Source of the DNA: WS-11 sp964405235
GTDB lineage: Bacteria; Eisenbacteria; RBG-16-71-46
Assembly (NCBI GenBank): GCA_964405235.1
Contig: CAYONG010000088.1
Location: 1 to 64,000 of the forward strand
Direction: 5' to 3'
Length of the DNA stretch: 64,000 nt
Below are positions 1-9,700 of this stretch, piece by piece. A program made the translations under genes and the position numbers. Each line of letters starts with the position of its first letter. The first letter of the stretch is position 1. Below the pieces are notes generated by a model. It saw only the letters and a list, made by a program, of their open reading frames with translations, was not told where the DNA came from and did not search any database.

Positions 1-137
1 CGCCTCCGTCAGCGGTGGCGCACGCAGGATCGAGTCCTTGCAACCGGGCTGTGGGCTGGCGCAAGCTCCGAGGACGCCAGCGAACCACTACCACGCATCT
101 ACGAGCGTCTCACCGTGGTGTTCATGAATAGGTCGGG
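1..137. other. Window edge, no gene seen
   Basis: This stretch lies downstream of the minus-strand receptor gene. I see no convincing reading frame, RNA gene or terminator here. Confidence 0.4.
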
Positions 138-3050
138 CTAATGCCGCCCGGGCATGCCCGGCATCCCCATTCCAGGGGTCGTGCCCGAGCGGAACGTGTA
201 CGTGAACACGGCCTGGATGTAGCGCCCGAGCGTGCGGTCGCGCGAATCCTGCACGTAGCCCTCGGTGACGCTGCGGCTCACGGCGCGGTTTTCTTGAAGT
301 ACGTCGCTGGCGGTCAGCCGCAGCTCGCCGCGGCCATCCTTCAGGAACTTCTTCCCGATCGTGCTGTTCATCAGCACCACGTCCTGGCCGTAAGCCGAGG
401 GCACGCCGCTCTGCAGGTTGTGGTTTACCTCTTGGCGCAGCACGATCCCCGGGCCCACCACGGCGTTCAGGCGGAGTCCGGCGTTGTGTGTGAAGTAGTC
501 GCCGGTGCTGGCGACACTCAGGGTACTGCGCGAGATGTTGTACGTGCCCCAGTAGGACACCGTGAAGTCGAGGTTCTGGCTGATGTTGCTCGACACCACC
601 ACGCCGGAGCGGACTGCGTAGGTCTTGCCGAGGTTGCTGACGTTGTTGATGAGGCTGGGCGTTCGCGTGAGTGTGCCGCCGCCGTTCAAGCTCAGGATGC
701 TCTTGAGGAACGTGAGCGGCCGGCTGTAGACGGCGAACAGGTTCGCGTTCCACGATGCGTCGAGGTTGACCGGCTTGGAGAGCTGTGTGCCGCGCGCGAG
801 AAAGACGCCGTCCAGGGTGGTGTCGGACGGAGCGGTGAATGTGGAATTGCCGATCGGATGCGAGGTGCGCGTCAGGTTCATGAACACGAACTTGCTGCGC
901 GAGCGGGCGGGATCGGCCTCGGAGACCCGCAGTGAGAGCGTGTTGTTGTAGGCGGTTCTCAGATTGGGATTGCCGGTCGAGAGCGAAAGCGGGTTGGCAT
1001 TGTTGACCACGTTCTGGAGCTGGCCGATCGAAGGGGCGACCGTCGAGGTGCTCCACGCGACACGCAGGTTGCGGCGGTTGGCGAACGTGCCGGTCAGCGT
1101 CACCGAAGGCACGAAGTCCTCGAACGTGCGTTCGATGGTCTGGGTGGCCGGGAAGGTCTGCTCGGAGCGCAGCCGGGTGTGCTGGTACGAGGCGTTGCTG
1201 AGCAGACGCAAGGTGCCCCGCGTGTAGAGCAGGGCGAGGCCGCCGTTCTGGATGGTGTTGCGGTTGAGATACGAGTTCGAGAGCGAGCTGTCGGGCCGGG
1301 TGTACTCGCCGGTCAGCGTGTCGAGCTGGAAGCCGCGCGGATCGGAATCGCTGCGTGTCAGCGAGGGATTGTAGATCGCCTGGAGCCGGAAGCGCTGGCT
1401 GAGCGGCTCGGTGAAGGCGATCCGGGTCGAGAACGAGTTGGTCGCGGTGTGCGCGGTGGAGCGCTGGTCGAGCGTGATGCTGGTGTCCGTCAGGCCATAG
1501 TACTCGGTGAGCGAGCGCTGCGCCGAGGCCCCGTCGCGCAGGTTGTGGCCGAGGTTGATCTCGGCCGAGACATTGCGGCCCTTCTTGGGGAAGCGATGCC
1601 GCAGCGTCAGGCGGCTCGAGAGGTTGTTGCCGTCGTTCGAGTCCGTCGACCGACTGCTCGCCGCGCTCACCGGCGTGCCCTGCTCGGTGGTGTTGGCGGC
1701 ATCGCCCAGGCTCCTGGCATCGGTGCGCTGGAAGTAGAGCCGCGGCTGCCAGATCATCGAATTGGAGGAATCGGGCGTCCACTCCATCCGGGCGTCGAAG
1801 CGCTGGTTGCGATTGCGGCTGTCGGTCAGGTTGCTCTGGTCATAGAAGGCGAGCGAATCCTGCGGTGGCAGGTACTGGCGGGTGAGCGTCTGCTGGTTGT
1901 CGGTGTCGGAGTCGCTCGCGAACAGGCTCGAGGTGACCGCGAGGCGAGGGCCCCACTGGCCGGCATAGTTGACGCCCCCGGAGTGGGTGGTGCTGACGCC
2001 CTGCTGCTGGCCGACCAGGAAACTGCTGGGGTCGAACTGGCCGCCGCCGCCGAAGCCACCGCCACCGCGGAAGACGAAGTTGCCCCCGCCGCCGCCCGGC
2101 CCGCGGGACCCGCCGCCGCCACCCATCATCATGATGCGTTGGCCGCCGGTGCCACCGCTGCCGCCCATGGCCCCGAACAGATCCTGCGGCGAAAAGTTGC
2201 GCTGGTTGATGTTGTTCGACATGCCAATCGCGGTCAGCCGCGTGGTGCCACGCACCACGGTCGCGTTGCCGCCGGCCTGGTAGCGATCCTGATCGCCGCC
2301 GCCCGCGTAGGCCTTGCCGAACCGCATCTTCTGGTCGCGCAGGATGAAGTTCATCGTCCGCTGCGCCTGGCCGTCCTCGAACCCGCTGAACTCGGCCTGG
2401 TCGCTCTGGCGATCGTAGACCTGGATGCGGTCCACCACGTCGGCGGGCAAGTTGCGCATCGCCGCGGTCGGATCGCTGCCGAAGAAGGGCCGGCCGTTAA
2501 CCAGCACCTGCTGGACGTTCTCCCCCTGGGCCTTGACCTGGCCGCCCTCGACCGTGATGCCGGGGAGCTTCTGCACCAGGTCCTCGGCGGTCGCGTCCTT
2601 GTGGGTCTTGACCGCGCCGGCGCTGTACTCGGTGGTGTCGGCCTTCTGAACGGCGGGGGGCGGAGATTCGGACACGGTGATGCCGCTGACCGGGACCGAT
2701 TCGGTCGTGAGCGCGAACACGCCCGCGTCCTGGTCCCTCTTCGTGACACGGATGATGGTCTTGAGCGGCGCAAAGCCAAGCCGGCTCGCCTCGAGCCGGT
2801 AACTGTGGACGCCGAGGCCGGTGATCTCGAAGGTGCCATCGTCCTTCGCGATCGCGCGGCGCACGTCGGTGGTGTCCGCCATGTTGGTCAGCTTGACCTG
2901 CACTCCCGCGACCGCTGCCTGCATGGTGGGGTCCTGGAATCTGCCGCGAAGGCTGGTGACCTGCGCGGGGACCTGCGTGGCATCCTGCGCGTGCGAGAGG
3001 GCGGGGAACATCAGCAGGAGGCCCGCCAACAGGGCGGCTCGACGTGACAT
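138..3050 (-). CDS. TonB-dependent receptor-like outer-membrane beta-barrel protein
   Basis: The 970-residue protein starts with a clear signal peptide (MSRRAALLAGLLLMFPALSHA). A carboxypeptidase-regulatory-like beta-sandwich follows at about residues 35-115, ending in GLGVHSYRLEASRLGF. A plug-like domain spans about 130-240 (LVQKLPGITVEGG, VLVNGRPFFG), and the rest is alternating beta-barrel sequence. A glycine/methionine-rich loop lies at about 290-340 (GGGGFGGGGQF and neighbours). The last strand (YIQAVFTYTF) is followed by an unusual Gly/Met/Pro tail instead of ending at the aromatic residue. The architecture matches the OMP_b-brl_3 type common in FCB bacteria. No TonB box is obvious, so the substrate and energy coupling are unknown. 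It stands alone, divergent from the ATPase gene. Confidence 0.85.
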   Translation of the reverse strand: MSRRAALLAGLLLMFPALSHAQDATQVPAQVTSLRGRFQDPTMQAAVAGVQVKLTNMADTTDVRRAIAKDDGTFEITGLGVHSYRLEASRLGFAPLKTIIRVTKRDQDAGVFALTTESVPVSGITVSESPPPAVQKADTTEYSAGAVKTHKDATAEDLVQKLPGITVEGGQVKAQGENVQQVLVNGRPFFGSDPTAAMRNLPADVVDRIQVYDRQSDQAEFSGFEDGQAQRTMNFILRDQKMRFGKAYAGGGDQDRYQAGGNATVVRGTTRLTAIGMSNNINQRNFSPQDLFGAMGGSGGTGGQRIMMMGGGGGSRGPGGGGGNFVFRGGGGFGGGGQFDPSSFLVGQQQGVSTTHSGGVNYAGQWGPRLAVTSSLFASDSDTDNQQTLTRQYLPPQDSLAFYDQSNLTDSRNRNQRFDARMEWTPDSSNSMIWQPRLYFQRTDARSLGDAANTTEQGTPVSAASSRSTDSNDGNNLSSRLTLRHRFPKKGRNVSAEINLGHNLRDGASAQRSLTEYYGLTDTSITLDQRSTAHTATNSFSTRIAFTEPLSQRFRLQAIYNPSLTRSDSDPRGFQLDTLTGEYTRPDSSLSNSYLNRNTIQNGGLALLYTRGTLRLLSNASYQHTRLRSEQTFPATQTIERTFEDFVPSVTLTGTFANRRNLRVAWSTSTVAPSIGQLQNVVNNANPLSLSTGNPNLRTAYNNTLSLRVSEADPARSRSKFVFMNLTRTSHPIGNSTFTAPSDTTLDGVFLARGTQLSKPVNLDASWNANLFAVYSRPLTFLKSILSLNGGGTLTRTPSLINNVSNLGKTYAVRSGVVVSSNISQNLDFTVSYWGTYNISRSTLSVASTGDYFTHNAGLRLNAVVGPGIVLRQEVNHNLQSGVPSAYGQDVVLMNSTIGKKFLKDGRGELRLTASDVLQENRAVSRSVTEGYVQDSRDRTLGRYIQAVFTYTFRSGTTPGMGMPGMPGRH

Positions 3051-3489
3051 GGAGGAATCCTCAGCGTGTGGGGGAGGCGAGCGTCTGATGACGAGCGACT
3101 GTAGCGGGTGAGCGTGCAGCGACGCGAATCCAAAGGCTGCGCTGGATGGGGCGAACTGCCGCGCCCGGCAATTAGACGATCGAGGCGCTCCTGGGGTTCG
3201 TGGGTGGGGTGGGAACTGAAGCCCGGGCGGCCGGGGGACCCGGGACCCCGGCCCCGCCGCCCCCTGCTGGATCCGAGGATGGTGGATGGGAGACTGTTGA
3301 TGGCATCGCTAAACTGTTGAAAAGACGTTGGTTAATGGCAATTTGCCCGCGCCATGCCCAACCCCATGCCGGCCAGGTGAATGGGTGGGTCCATCAACAT
3401 TCTCCCGTCCACAACCGAAGAACCGACCGCCAACGGCCGATAACAGGGCGAATCCCCTAACGGCGGCGCCCGCAACCTGAGATCCCCCG
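3051..3489. other. Divergent intergenic region
   Basis: This region separates the receptor (minus) from the ATPase (plus) and should hold both promoters. It contains GC-rich dyads near 3231-3255 (ccgggg...ccccgg) and an AT-richer patch around 3295-3345 with two ctgttga repeats. I cannot assign -35/-10 boxes confidently. Confidence 0.35.
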
Positions 3490-5187
3490 ATGCCCGATCA
3501 CCCATTCGGCCTCAGCGAGAACCCCTTCGCCGACGGGCACGACCCGCGCTTCATCTACCCGGCTCACAAGCGTGTCGAGGCGGTGGCGCTGCTGCGCAAG
3601 CGGATCGCCGACGGCGAGTCTTTTGTCACGATCACCGGCGAGCCCGGCTGCGGCAAGACCTCGGTGGTCACCGAGCTGATCGAGGACGAGACCCTGAAGA
3701 CGAAGGTGGCCTTCATCGCCCACCCGTCCCTGACGCCCTCCGAGCTGCTCGAGGCGGTGTGCATCGAGTTCGGCGCGCCGCTCCCGAACCCTCCGTCCAA
3801 GCCGCAGACCCTCGCGTCGCTCGAACATCATCTGCGCGACCTCAGGAAGCAGGGGTTCGCGGCCGTGCTGGTGCTCGACGAGGCCCACGGCCTCAAGACC
3901 GAGCTGCTGGAAGAGACGCGCCTGCTCTCGAACATGAAGGCGGATGGGCGCGGGCTGCTCCAGACGATCCTGGTCGGTGTGCCCGAGCTGGAGCGGCGGC
4001 TCGGCCTGCCCGAGCTGGCGCAGCTGCGCCAGCGGATCGCCGTCCACTGCCGGATGCTGCCGCTCACCGCGGAGGAGACCGAGGGCTACCTCCAGCACCG
4101 CGTCAGCGCGGCGGGTGGCGACGGCCCGGCGATCCTCCCTGCCGAGACCTGCCACGAAATCCACAACTACACGAATGGATTCCCGCGCGACCTCAACACC
4201 CTGGCCGGCCGCGCGCTCGAATGCGCGCAGCAGGAGGGAACGGACGCGGTCTCCGTCGAGCACGTGCGCATCGCCGCGGGCGACGCGCGTCCCCACGACA
4301 CCGGCAAGTCGTCGCGTGCTTCAAGCAGCTTGCAGCCGTTCGAGTTGCGACGCAAGGCGAACCTGTCCCGTTCGGCGCCCGAGCCGCGGGCACCGGAGCG
4401 GCCGGTTGACCGCGAGCCGCCGCCACCTGCGCCCAGGCCGCCCAAGCCGGAAATCCGCAAGTCGCCGAGCTTCCTGCGCGCGCAGACAACCGCGCGCGCA
4501 GGAGATGCGCCCCTCCCCGAGTCCGCGACGCCAAAGGCCGGGCCCTCGACGCTCGAGCAGCGCTTCCGAAGCGGCGACCTCACGGCAGCCGAACTCGCCG
4601 CCGAGCAGACCGCGCAGGCCGACAGCACAAGCGAGCCGGCGGGCTTCCTCAATTCCGAGGGCGTGCGGGAGCTGGGGGCTAGCGTGCTCCTGATCGGCCT
4701 GCTGGTGATGGTGCTCATGGCCACCGGGCGCTGGGATCCGGTCGCGCGATCCCCCGAGCCGCCCGTGGCGGAGTTCTCGAGACCTTCGTGGCCGGGTGGT
4801 GACCCGGGCGCCTCGCCCGGGCTCGCGAACACGCGCGCGGCGGGGGCGATGGTCGATGCCCCCGCGAACCCGCCGCCGCCCGCCGAACCCAGCCCGGTGC
4901 CGGGCACGAGAATGCCCGACCTGAGACTGGGCGGGGATGGCAGGAGCCTGCGCGGGATCGGGTTCGAGGTGGCTTCGTCCAGCTACCCGGACAGTGCCGC
5001 CATTGCGCTGCAGAAGATCATGCGCGGCAGCAAGCTGCCCTGCCGAATCGTGACCAAGTCCTCGGGCGACACCTACCGCGTCGTGGTCGGCCCTTTCGCG
5101 AGCCGGAGGGAAGCCGAGAAGGCGATCACCGAGTTGTTCCGCCGCGCCCTCGTGGAACGCGCCCGCATCGTGCAGCTCGTGGAGTAA
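3490..5187 (+). CDS. ExeA-like AAA ATPase with C-terminal SPOR domain
   Basis: The 565-residue protein has an N-terminal AAA domain of the GspA/ExeA secretion-ATPase type. It opens with FGLSENPFADGHDPRFIY, followed by Walker A GEPGCGKTS (about 52-60) and Walker B AVLVLDEAH (about 125-135). A proline-rich linker (about 285-330) precedes one transmembrane segment, SVLLIGLLVMVLMATG (about 398-413). The tail (about 485-565) has SPOR character: GFEVASSSYPDSAAIAL, then YRVVVGPFASRREAEKAI. SPOR domains bind denuded peptidoglycan, so the topology would put the ATPase in the cytoplasm and SPOR in the periplasm. ExeA-like ATPases with PEP-CTERM/exosortase or type II secretion loci are the closest known context, but no such partner is adjacent. 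Exact role unknown. Confidence 0.85.
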   Translation: MPDHPFGLSENPFADGHDPRFIYPAHKRVEAVALLRKRIADGESFVTITGEPGCGKTSVVTELIEDETLKTKVAFIAHPSLTPSELLEAVCIEFGAPLPNPPSKPQTLASLEHHLRDLRKQGFAAVLVLDEAHGLKTELLEETRLLSNMKADGRGLLQTILVGVPELERRLGLPELAQLRQRIAVHCRMLPLTAEETEGYLQHRVSAAGGDGPAILPAETCHEIHNYTNGFPRDLNTLAGRALECAQQEGTDAVSVEHVRIAAGDARPHDTGKSSRASSSLQPFELRRKANLSRSAPEPRAPERPVDREPPPPAPRPPKPEIRKSPSFLRAQTTARAGDAPLPESATPKAGPSTLEQRFRSGDLTAAELAAEQTAQADSTSEPAGFLNSEGVRELGASVLLIGLLVMVLMATGRWDPVARSPEPPVAEFSRPSWPGGDPGASPGLANTRAAGAMVDAPANPPPPAEPSPVPGTRMPDLRLGGDGRSLRGIGFEVASSSYPDSAAIALQKIMRGSKLPCRIVTKSSGDTYRVVVGPFASRREAEKAITELFRRALVERARIVQLVE

Positions 5188-5231
5188 GCAGCCCCACGGA
5201 CCTTGGTCGGGAGCGCCGCGGCGGGCTTGGG

Positions 5232-6377
5232 CTATCCGCCAGGCGTGGCGCGGGCCCCGAAGCGCGCGGGCGAGAAGAGTCCCAGGTCCCAGAGCGTCGC
5301 GCCTTCGGTCACCAGGTCGGCCACGATCTCCCCGATCGCCGGCGCGAACTTGAAGCCGTGACCCGAGCAGGCGCTCACCAGTGTCACCGCGGGATGCCGG
5401 GGGTCGGGTCCGATCACGAAGTGGCCGTCCGGTGTGTTCGTGTACATGCACACCGCGGTCTCGCGTAGCGGCCCGTCCGCTCCGGGCAGGAACGGGCGGA
5501 AGCGCGCGCGCATCGATTCCACCTCACCGGTGCTCACGCCGTGTCGGGGCCGGTCGGGATCGGCCGGCTCGCCCTCATGATGGCGCGCGAGCTTGACCGC
5601 GCCGTCGAGCCGTGGGAACCCGTAGATGAAGCGGTCGGGTGCGTGCTCGAGGATGAAGACCGGGAAACGCGCGGGATCGAACCCGCCGGGATCGCCCGCG
5701 GGCTCGAACCAGAACAGCGCCACCCGCTCGACCGCCAGCGGCAGGGCGGGCACGAGCGCTGGGAGCCATGCTCCGGCCGCGAGCACCAGGTGGCCGGCGC
5801 TATGGACCCCGCGGGTGGTGCGCAACTCGACGCCGTCTCCGTTGGCGCGCCAGGAGACCACCGGCTCGTCCACGTGGAGCGCCGCGCCGTGGCGGCGGGC
5901 GGAGGCGAGCGCGGCGCTGATCGAGGCTTCGGGGAAGAGCGCTCCGGCGTTGGGCTCCCACACCCCGACCATCTCCGGCGCGGGTCGCATCGCGGGCACC
6001 CGGCGCGCGATGCCGGCGGCATCCAGCAGCTCGTGCTCCAGCCCGTGCTCGCGCGCGCTGGTGAGGGCGCCGCGCACCAGCACGCCCCCGGGGGGGCCGA
6101 TCATGAGGCCGCCGGTCCTGAGCAGCAGCGGCTCGCCGGCCTCGCGCTCCAGCTCCTGCCAGAGCTGGTACGCGTGCCGCACGAGCGGGACGTAGGAAGG
6201 GTGCTCGAAGTAGGCCTCGCGGATGATGCGGCTGCGGCCGTGCGAGGAGCCGAGTGCGTGCGGTGGCGCGAAGCGGTCGAATCCGACCACCGCGAGCCCG
6301 CGGCGGGCGAGGGCGCGGGCCGCGGCGCTCCCCATCGCGCCGAGGCCGGCGATCGCGACATCGTAGGTGCGTTCCAT
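5232..6377 (-). CDS. Sarcosine oxidase / N-methyl-L-tryptophan oxidase-like FAD enzyme
   Basis: I chose the start at 6377, which gives MERTYDVAIAGLGAMGSAA with the Rossmann FAD motif at the very N-terminus. A longer in-frame extension to 6512 looks non-coding. The DAO-type fold is supported by GFDRFAPPHALGSSHG near residue 35, the family-typical SRIIREAYFEHPSYVPL, and the C-terminal CMYTNTPDGHFVIGP. The Cys of that last block is the residue that covalently binds FAD in monomeric sarcosine oxidase and MTOX. Length (about 381 residues) is normal for the family. It should oxidatively demethylate a secondary amino acid to give formaldehyde and H2O2. Substrate cannot be read from sequence. It is convergent with the ATPase gene and stands alone. 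Confidence 0.85.
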   Translation of the reverse strand: MERTYDVAIAGLGAMGSAAARALARRGLAVVGFDRFAPPHALGSSHGRSRIIREAYFEHPSYVPLVRHAYQLWQELEREAGEPLLLRTGGLMIGPPGGVLVRGALTSAREHGLEHELLDAAGIARRVPAMRPAPEMVGVWEPNAGALFPEASISAALASARRHGAALHVDEPVVSWRANGDGVELRTTRGVHSAGHLVLAAGAWLPALVPALPLAVERVALFWFEPAGDPGGFDPARFPVFILEHAPDRFIYGFPRLDGAVKLARHHEGEPADPDRPRHGVSTGEVESMRARFRPFLPGADGPLRETAVCMYTNTPDGHFVIGPDPRHPAVTLVSACSGHGFKFAPAIGEIVADLVTEGATLWDLGLFSPARFGARATPGG

Positions 6378-6790
6378 GGCGGGTGCGGAGTCCGGGTTTC
6401 CTAGGAAGGGGATGTGACCGGCGCTCGTTCCTCGTCCAACGGTGAGCGCGTTCGCGCCCATGGTCTCGTGCCGGGTGCGGCGGAGGCAAGCGGCACGGCC
6501 GGGGTTTATCACCAGCGAACGGCCGCCGCTGTTGGCGCGCGGAGGCGGGAGCGGCGTCCCCGAACTGACGAACTCACTTTATTCCTTGACGCGCGCTTGA
6601 CGGAGGAGTAACCAGATTGGGCCAGCACTGCGGAAGGGACGCCGCAGGGTTTTTTTTCATCGCACCGCGGAGGTCTCACCAAGCCACCAGTCCACTCCCC
6701 CTCCCTACATCAGCCACGCATCGCAATCGCATCGTGTCGGCGGAGCGCACAAGGCAGCGCGCCGTCCTCTAGACAACCGGAGGCTCGACC
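6378..6790. other. Leader/intergenic region before the subtilase
   Basis: The region contains no gene. A terminator-like hairpin with a T-run lies inside it at 6628-6657. A strong ribosome-binding site (ggagg) sits seven bases before the subtilase ATG. Confidence 0.5.
6628..6657 (+). terminator. Terminator-like hairpin in the subtilase leader
   Basis: Stem ctgcgg/ccgcag (6628-6633 with 6642-6647) has an eight-base loop and is followed by gg and a run of eight T (6650-6657). No plus-strand gene ends upstream, so it may act as a leader attenuator or stop stray transcription. The stem is short, so confidence is moderate. Confidence 0.45.
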
Positions 6791-9700
6791 ATGTCCCCTC
6801 GTTTGCGATCCCTCAGCTTGTCCGTGCTGTTCGCCGCTGTCCTGCTCGCGCCCCCCGCGTCGGGGCAATCGCCGCGTTCACAGGCCTCCGTGACGCGCCG
6901 GCCGATCGAGGGCGAGCTGCTGGTCAAGTTCCGCGCGAACGCTACCGGCGCGGACCGCGCCTCCGCCCGCGCGCAGGTGCGCGGCCAGGCGCTGCGCGAC
7001 TTCGCATTCATCCGGGTCGAACACGTGAAGGTCGAGGGGATGAGCTCCGAACAGGCGATGGAGCTTCTGCGTCGCAATCCCCGCGTCGAGTACGTCGAGC
7101 CCAACTACGAGATCCAGCTCGACCTGGTCCCCAACGATCCGCGCTTCCCGGAGCTCTACGGCATGCGGAACACCGGGCAGACTGGTGGGACGGCAGGGGC
7201 CGACATCAAGGCGGTCAACGCCTGGGATCTGTTCACCGGCGACCCGAACCTGAAAGTGGGCGTGATCGACACGGGCGTGGACTACAACCACCCCGACCTT
7301 GCCGCCAACGTCTGGACCAATCCCGGCGAGATCCCCGGCAACCTGGTGGACGACGACAACAACGGCTACGTGGACGACGTGCATGGCTACGACTTCGTGA
7401 ACAACGACGGCGATCCGTTCGATGACAACGGCCACGGGACCCACTGCTCGGGCACCATCGCCGGTGTGGGCAACAACAACGTGGGTGTGGCGGGCGTCTG
7501 CTGGCAGTCCAAGATCGTCGGGATCAAGTTCCTGAACGCCGCCGGCTCCGGCTCGACGGCCGGGGCGATCTCGGGCGTGCAATACGCCATCGCGGTCGGC
7601 GTGCGGCTGACCAGCAACTCGTGGGGCGGGGGCGGGTTCTCGCAGGCGCTTCTGGACGCCATCAACGCGGCCGGGGCGGCGGGGCAGCTGTTTATCGCGG
7701 CGGCCGGGAACTCGAGTGCCAACAACGACGTCACGCCGCACTATCCGTCGTCCTACGACACGCCGTACATCATCTCGGTGGCGGCGACGGACCATAACGA
7801 CAACCTGGCATCGTTCTCGAGCTTCGGCGCGACCTCGGTGGACCTCGCGGCGCCGGGCGTGAGCATCCTCTCGTGCCAGCCGGGCGGCGGTTACCAGCTC
7901 CTTTCCGGCACCTCGATGGCGACCCCGCACGTGGCGGGCGCTGCGGCCCTGCTCATGGGGCGCTTCTCGGGGATCACGAACACGCAGGCGAAGGCGCTCA
8001 TGCTCAACTCGGCCGATGTGAAGGCGCAGCTCGCGGGCAAGTGCCTGACCAGCGGCCGGCTCAATGCCTTCATGTCGATCGCCGACCCTGACGACACGCC
8101 ACCGGGCGCGATCGCCGACCTCGCGACCACCAACCCCGGCTCGAACACGATGGGCTTGATCTGGACCGCGACCGGCGATGACGGCGGCACCGGGCGCGCC
8201 TCGCGCTATGAGATCCGCTACTCGACCGTCCCGATCGACGAGGGCAACTTCAACACCGCGGCGTTGGTCACCGGTCCCGACCCGCTGACCTCTGGCTCGG
8301 CCGAGAGCTTCGACGTGGGCGGGCTCGCCTTCACCACGCCCTACTATTTCGCGATCAAGGCGTTCGACGAGTTCAGCAACGCCGGGCCGATCTCCAATGT
8401 GCCGACCGGCACCACGCTGGGCGTGCCGGACATCGCGGCGGCGCCCGGGTCGTTCAGCGCCACGCTGCTCACCGGGGCGACCGAGACTCAGACCCTCACG
8501 CTCACGAACACGGCGGCCGGCACGCTGGACTTCACCGTGCCGACACCGGATCTCGTATTCACCCAGCCTGTCCTGCACGATTACCAGCCGACGCCGAAGG
8601 ACCAGGACGACGTCCGCATCGGCTTCCCGGTGACCGAGAACAAGGGCGGTCCGGACGGATTCGGCTACCGCTGGGTGGACAGCAACGAGCCCGGCGGCCC
8701 GACGTTCTCGTGGGTGGACATCACGGGCGTCGGCACACTGGTGGCGCTCACCGGCGATGACGGCCTCTCGGCGGCCGTCCCGATGGGGATCAGCTTCCCC
8801 TTCTACGGCTCCAACTTCTCGAGCGTGCGGATCTGCACCAACGGCTTCCTGTCGTTCAGCGACACCGCGACGCCGTACGAGAACCAGGCCCTGCCCAACG
8901 CGGGCGCGCCGGCCAACCTGGTGGCGCCCTTCTGGGACGACATGGACTTCGGCGCGACGCAGCGCGTGTATACGCACAGCGACGGCGCCCGCTTCATCGT
9001 GTCGTGGGTCGCAGTCCCGCACTATCAGACCGGCGGGCCCTACACGTTCCAGGCGATCTTCTATCCCACCGGCGAGATCCGCTACCAGTACCTGTCCATG
9101 GGCACGCCGACCAACAGCGGATCGATCGGGATCCAGAACGGGGCCAAGACCATCGGGCTCACGGTCGCGTTCAATACCAACTACGTCGCGGACAATCTGG
9201 CGGTGCGCATCATCCCGCTCAGCCAGTGGCTCACAGTGTCGCCGAGCGCGGGCCGCATCCCTGCCGGCGGGAGTGCTGATCTCAGCGTCATGTTCAACGC
9301 CCTCGGCCTTACCGGCGGCAACTACACGGGCAACGTCAACGTCCTAAGCAATGATCCGGACGAGTCGCCGCTCGCCCTCGCGGCATCGCTCCACGTCATC
9401 GGCGCCCCCAACATCGCGGTGAATCCCGCCGCGCTCAATTTCGGCACGGTATTCGTGGGGGCCACGCCGACGCTGACGATCGCCGTCTCGAATCCGGGTA
9501 CCGACGACCTGGTGATCTCGGGCATCACCAGCGATCACGGGTTCGTGACCGTGGATCCGCCGACGGCCTTCACACTCGCGCCCCTGGCGGCGCAGAGCGT
9601 GACGGTGCGGTTCAGCCCCACGTCGCCGGCCACGGTGAGCGCGACGCTCCACGTGCTCAGCAACGATCCCGATTCGCCGAGCACGCCGGTGACGGTGGCC

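Noticed and set aside
1179..3047. Long plus-strand open frame opposite the receptor gene
   Set aside because: It mirrors the receptor in the high-GC antisense frame. It is rich in Arg/Ala/Glu, has no domain, and the opposite strand has a clear signal peptide and barrel.
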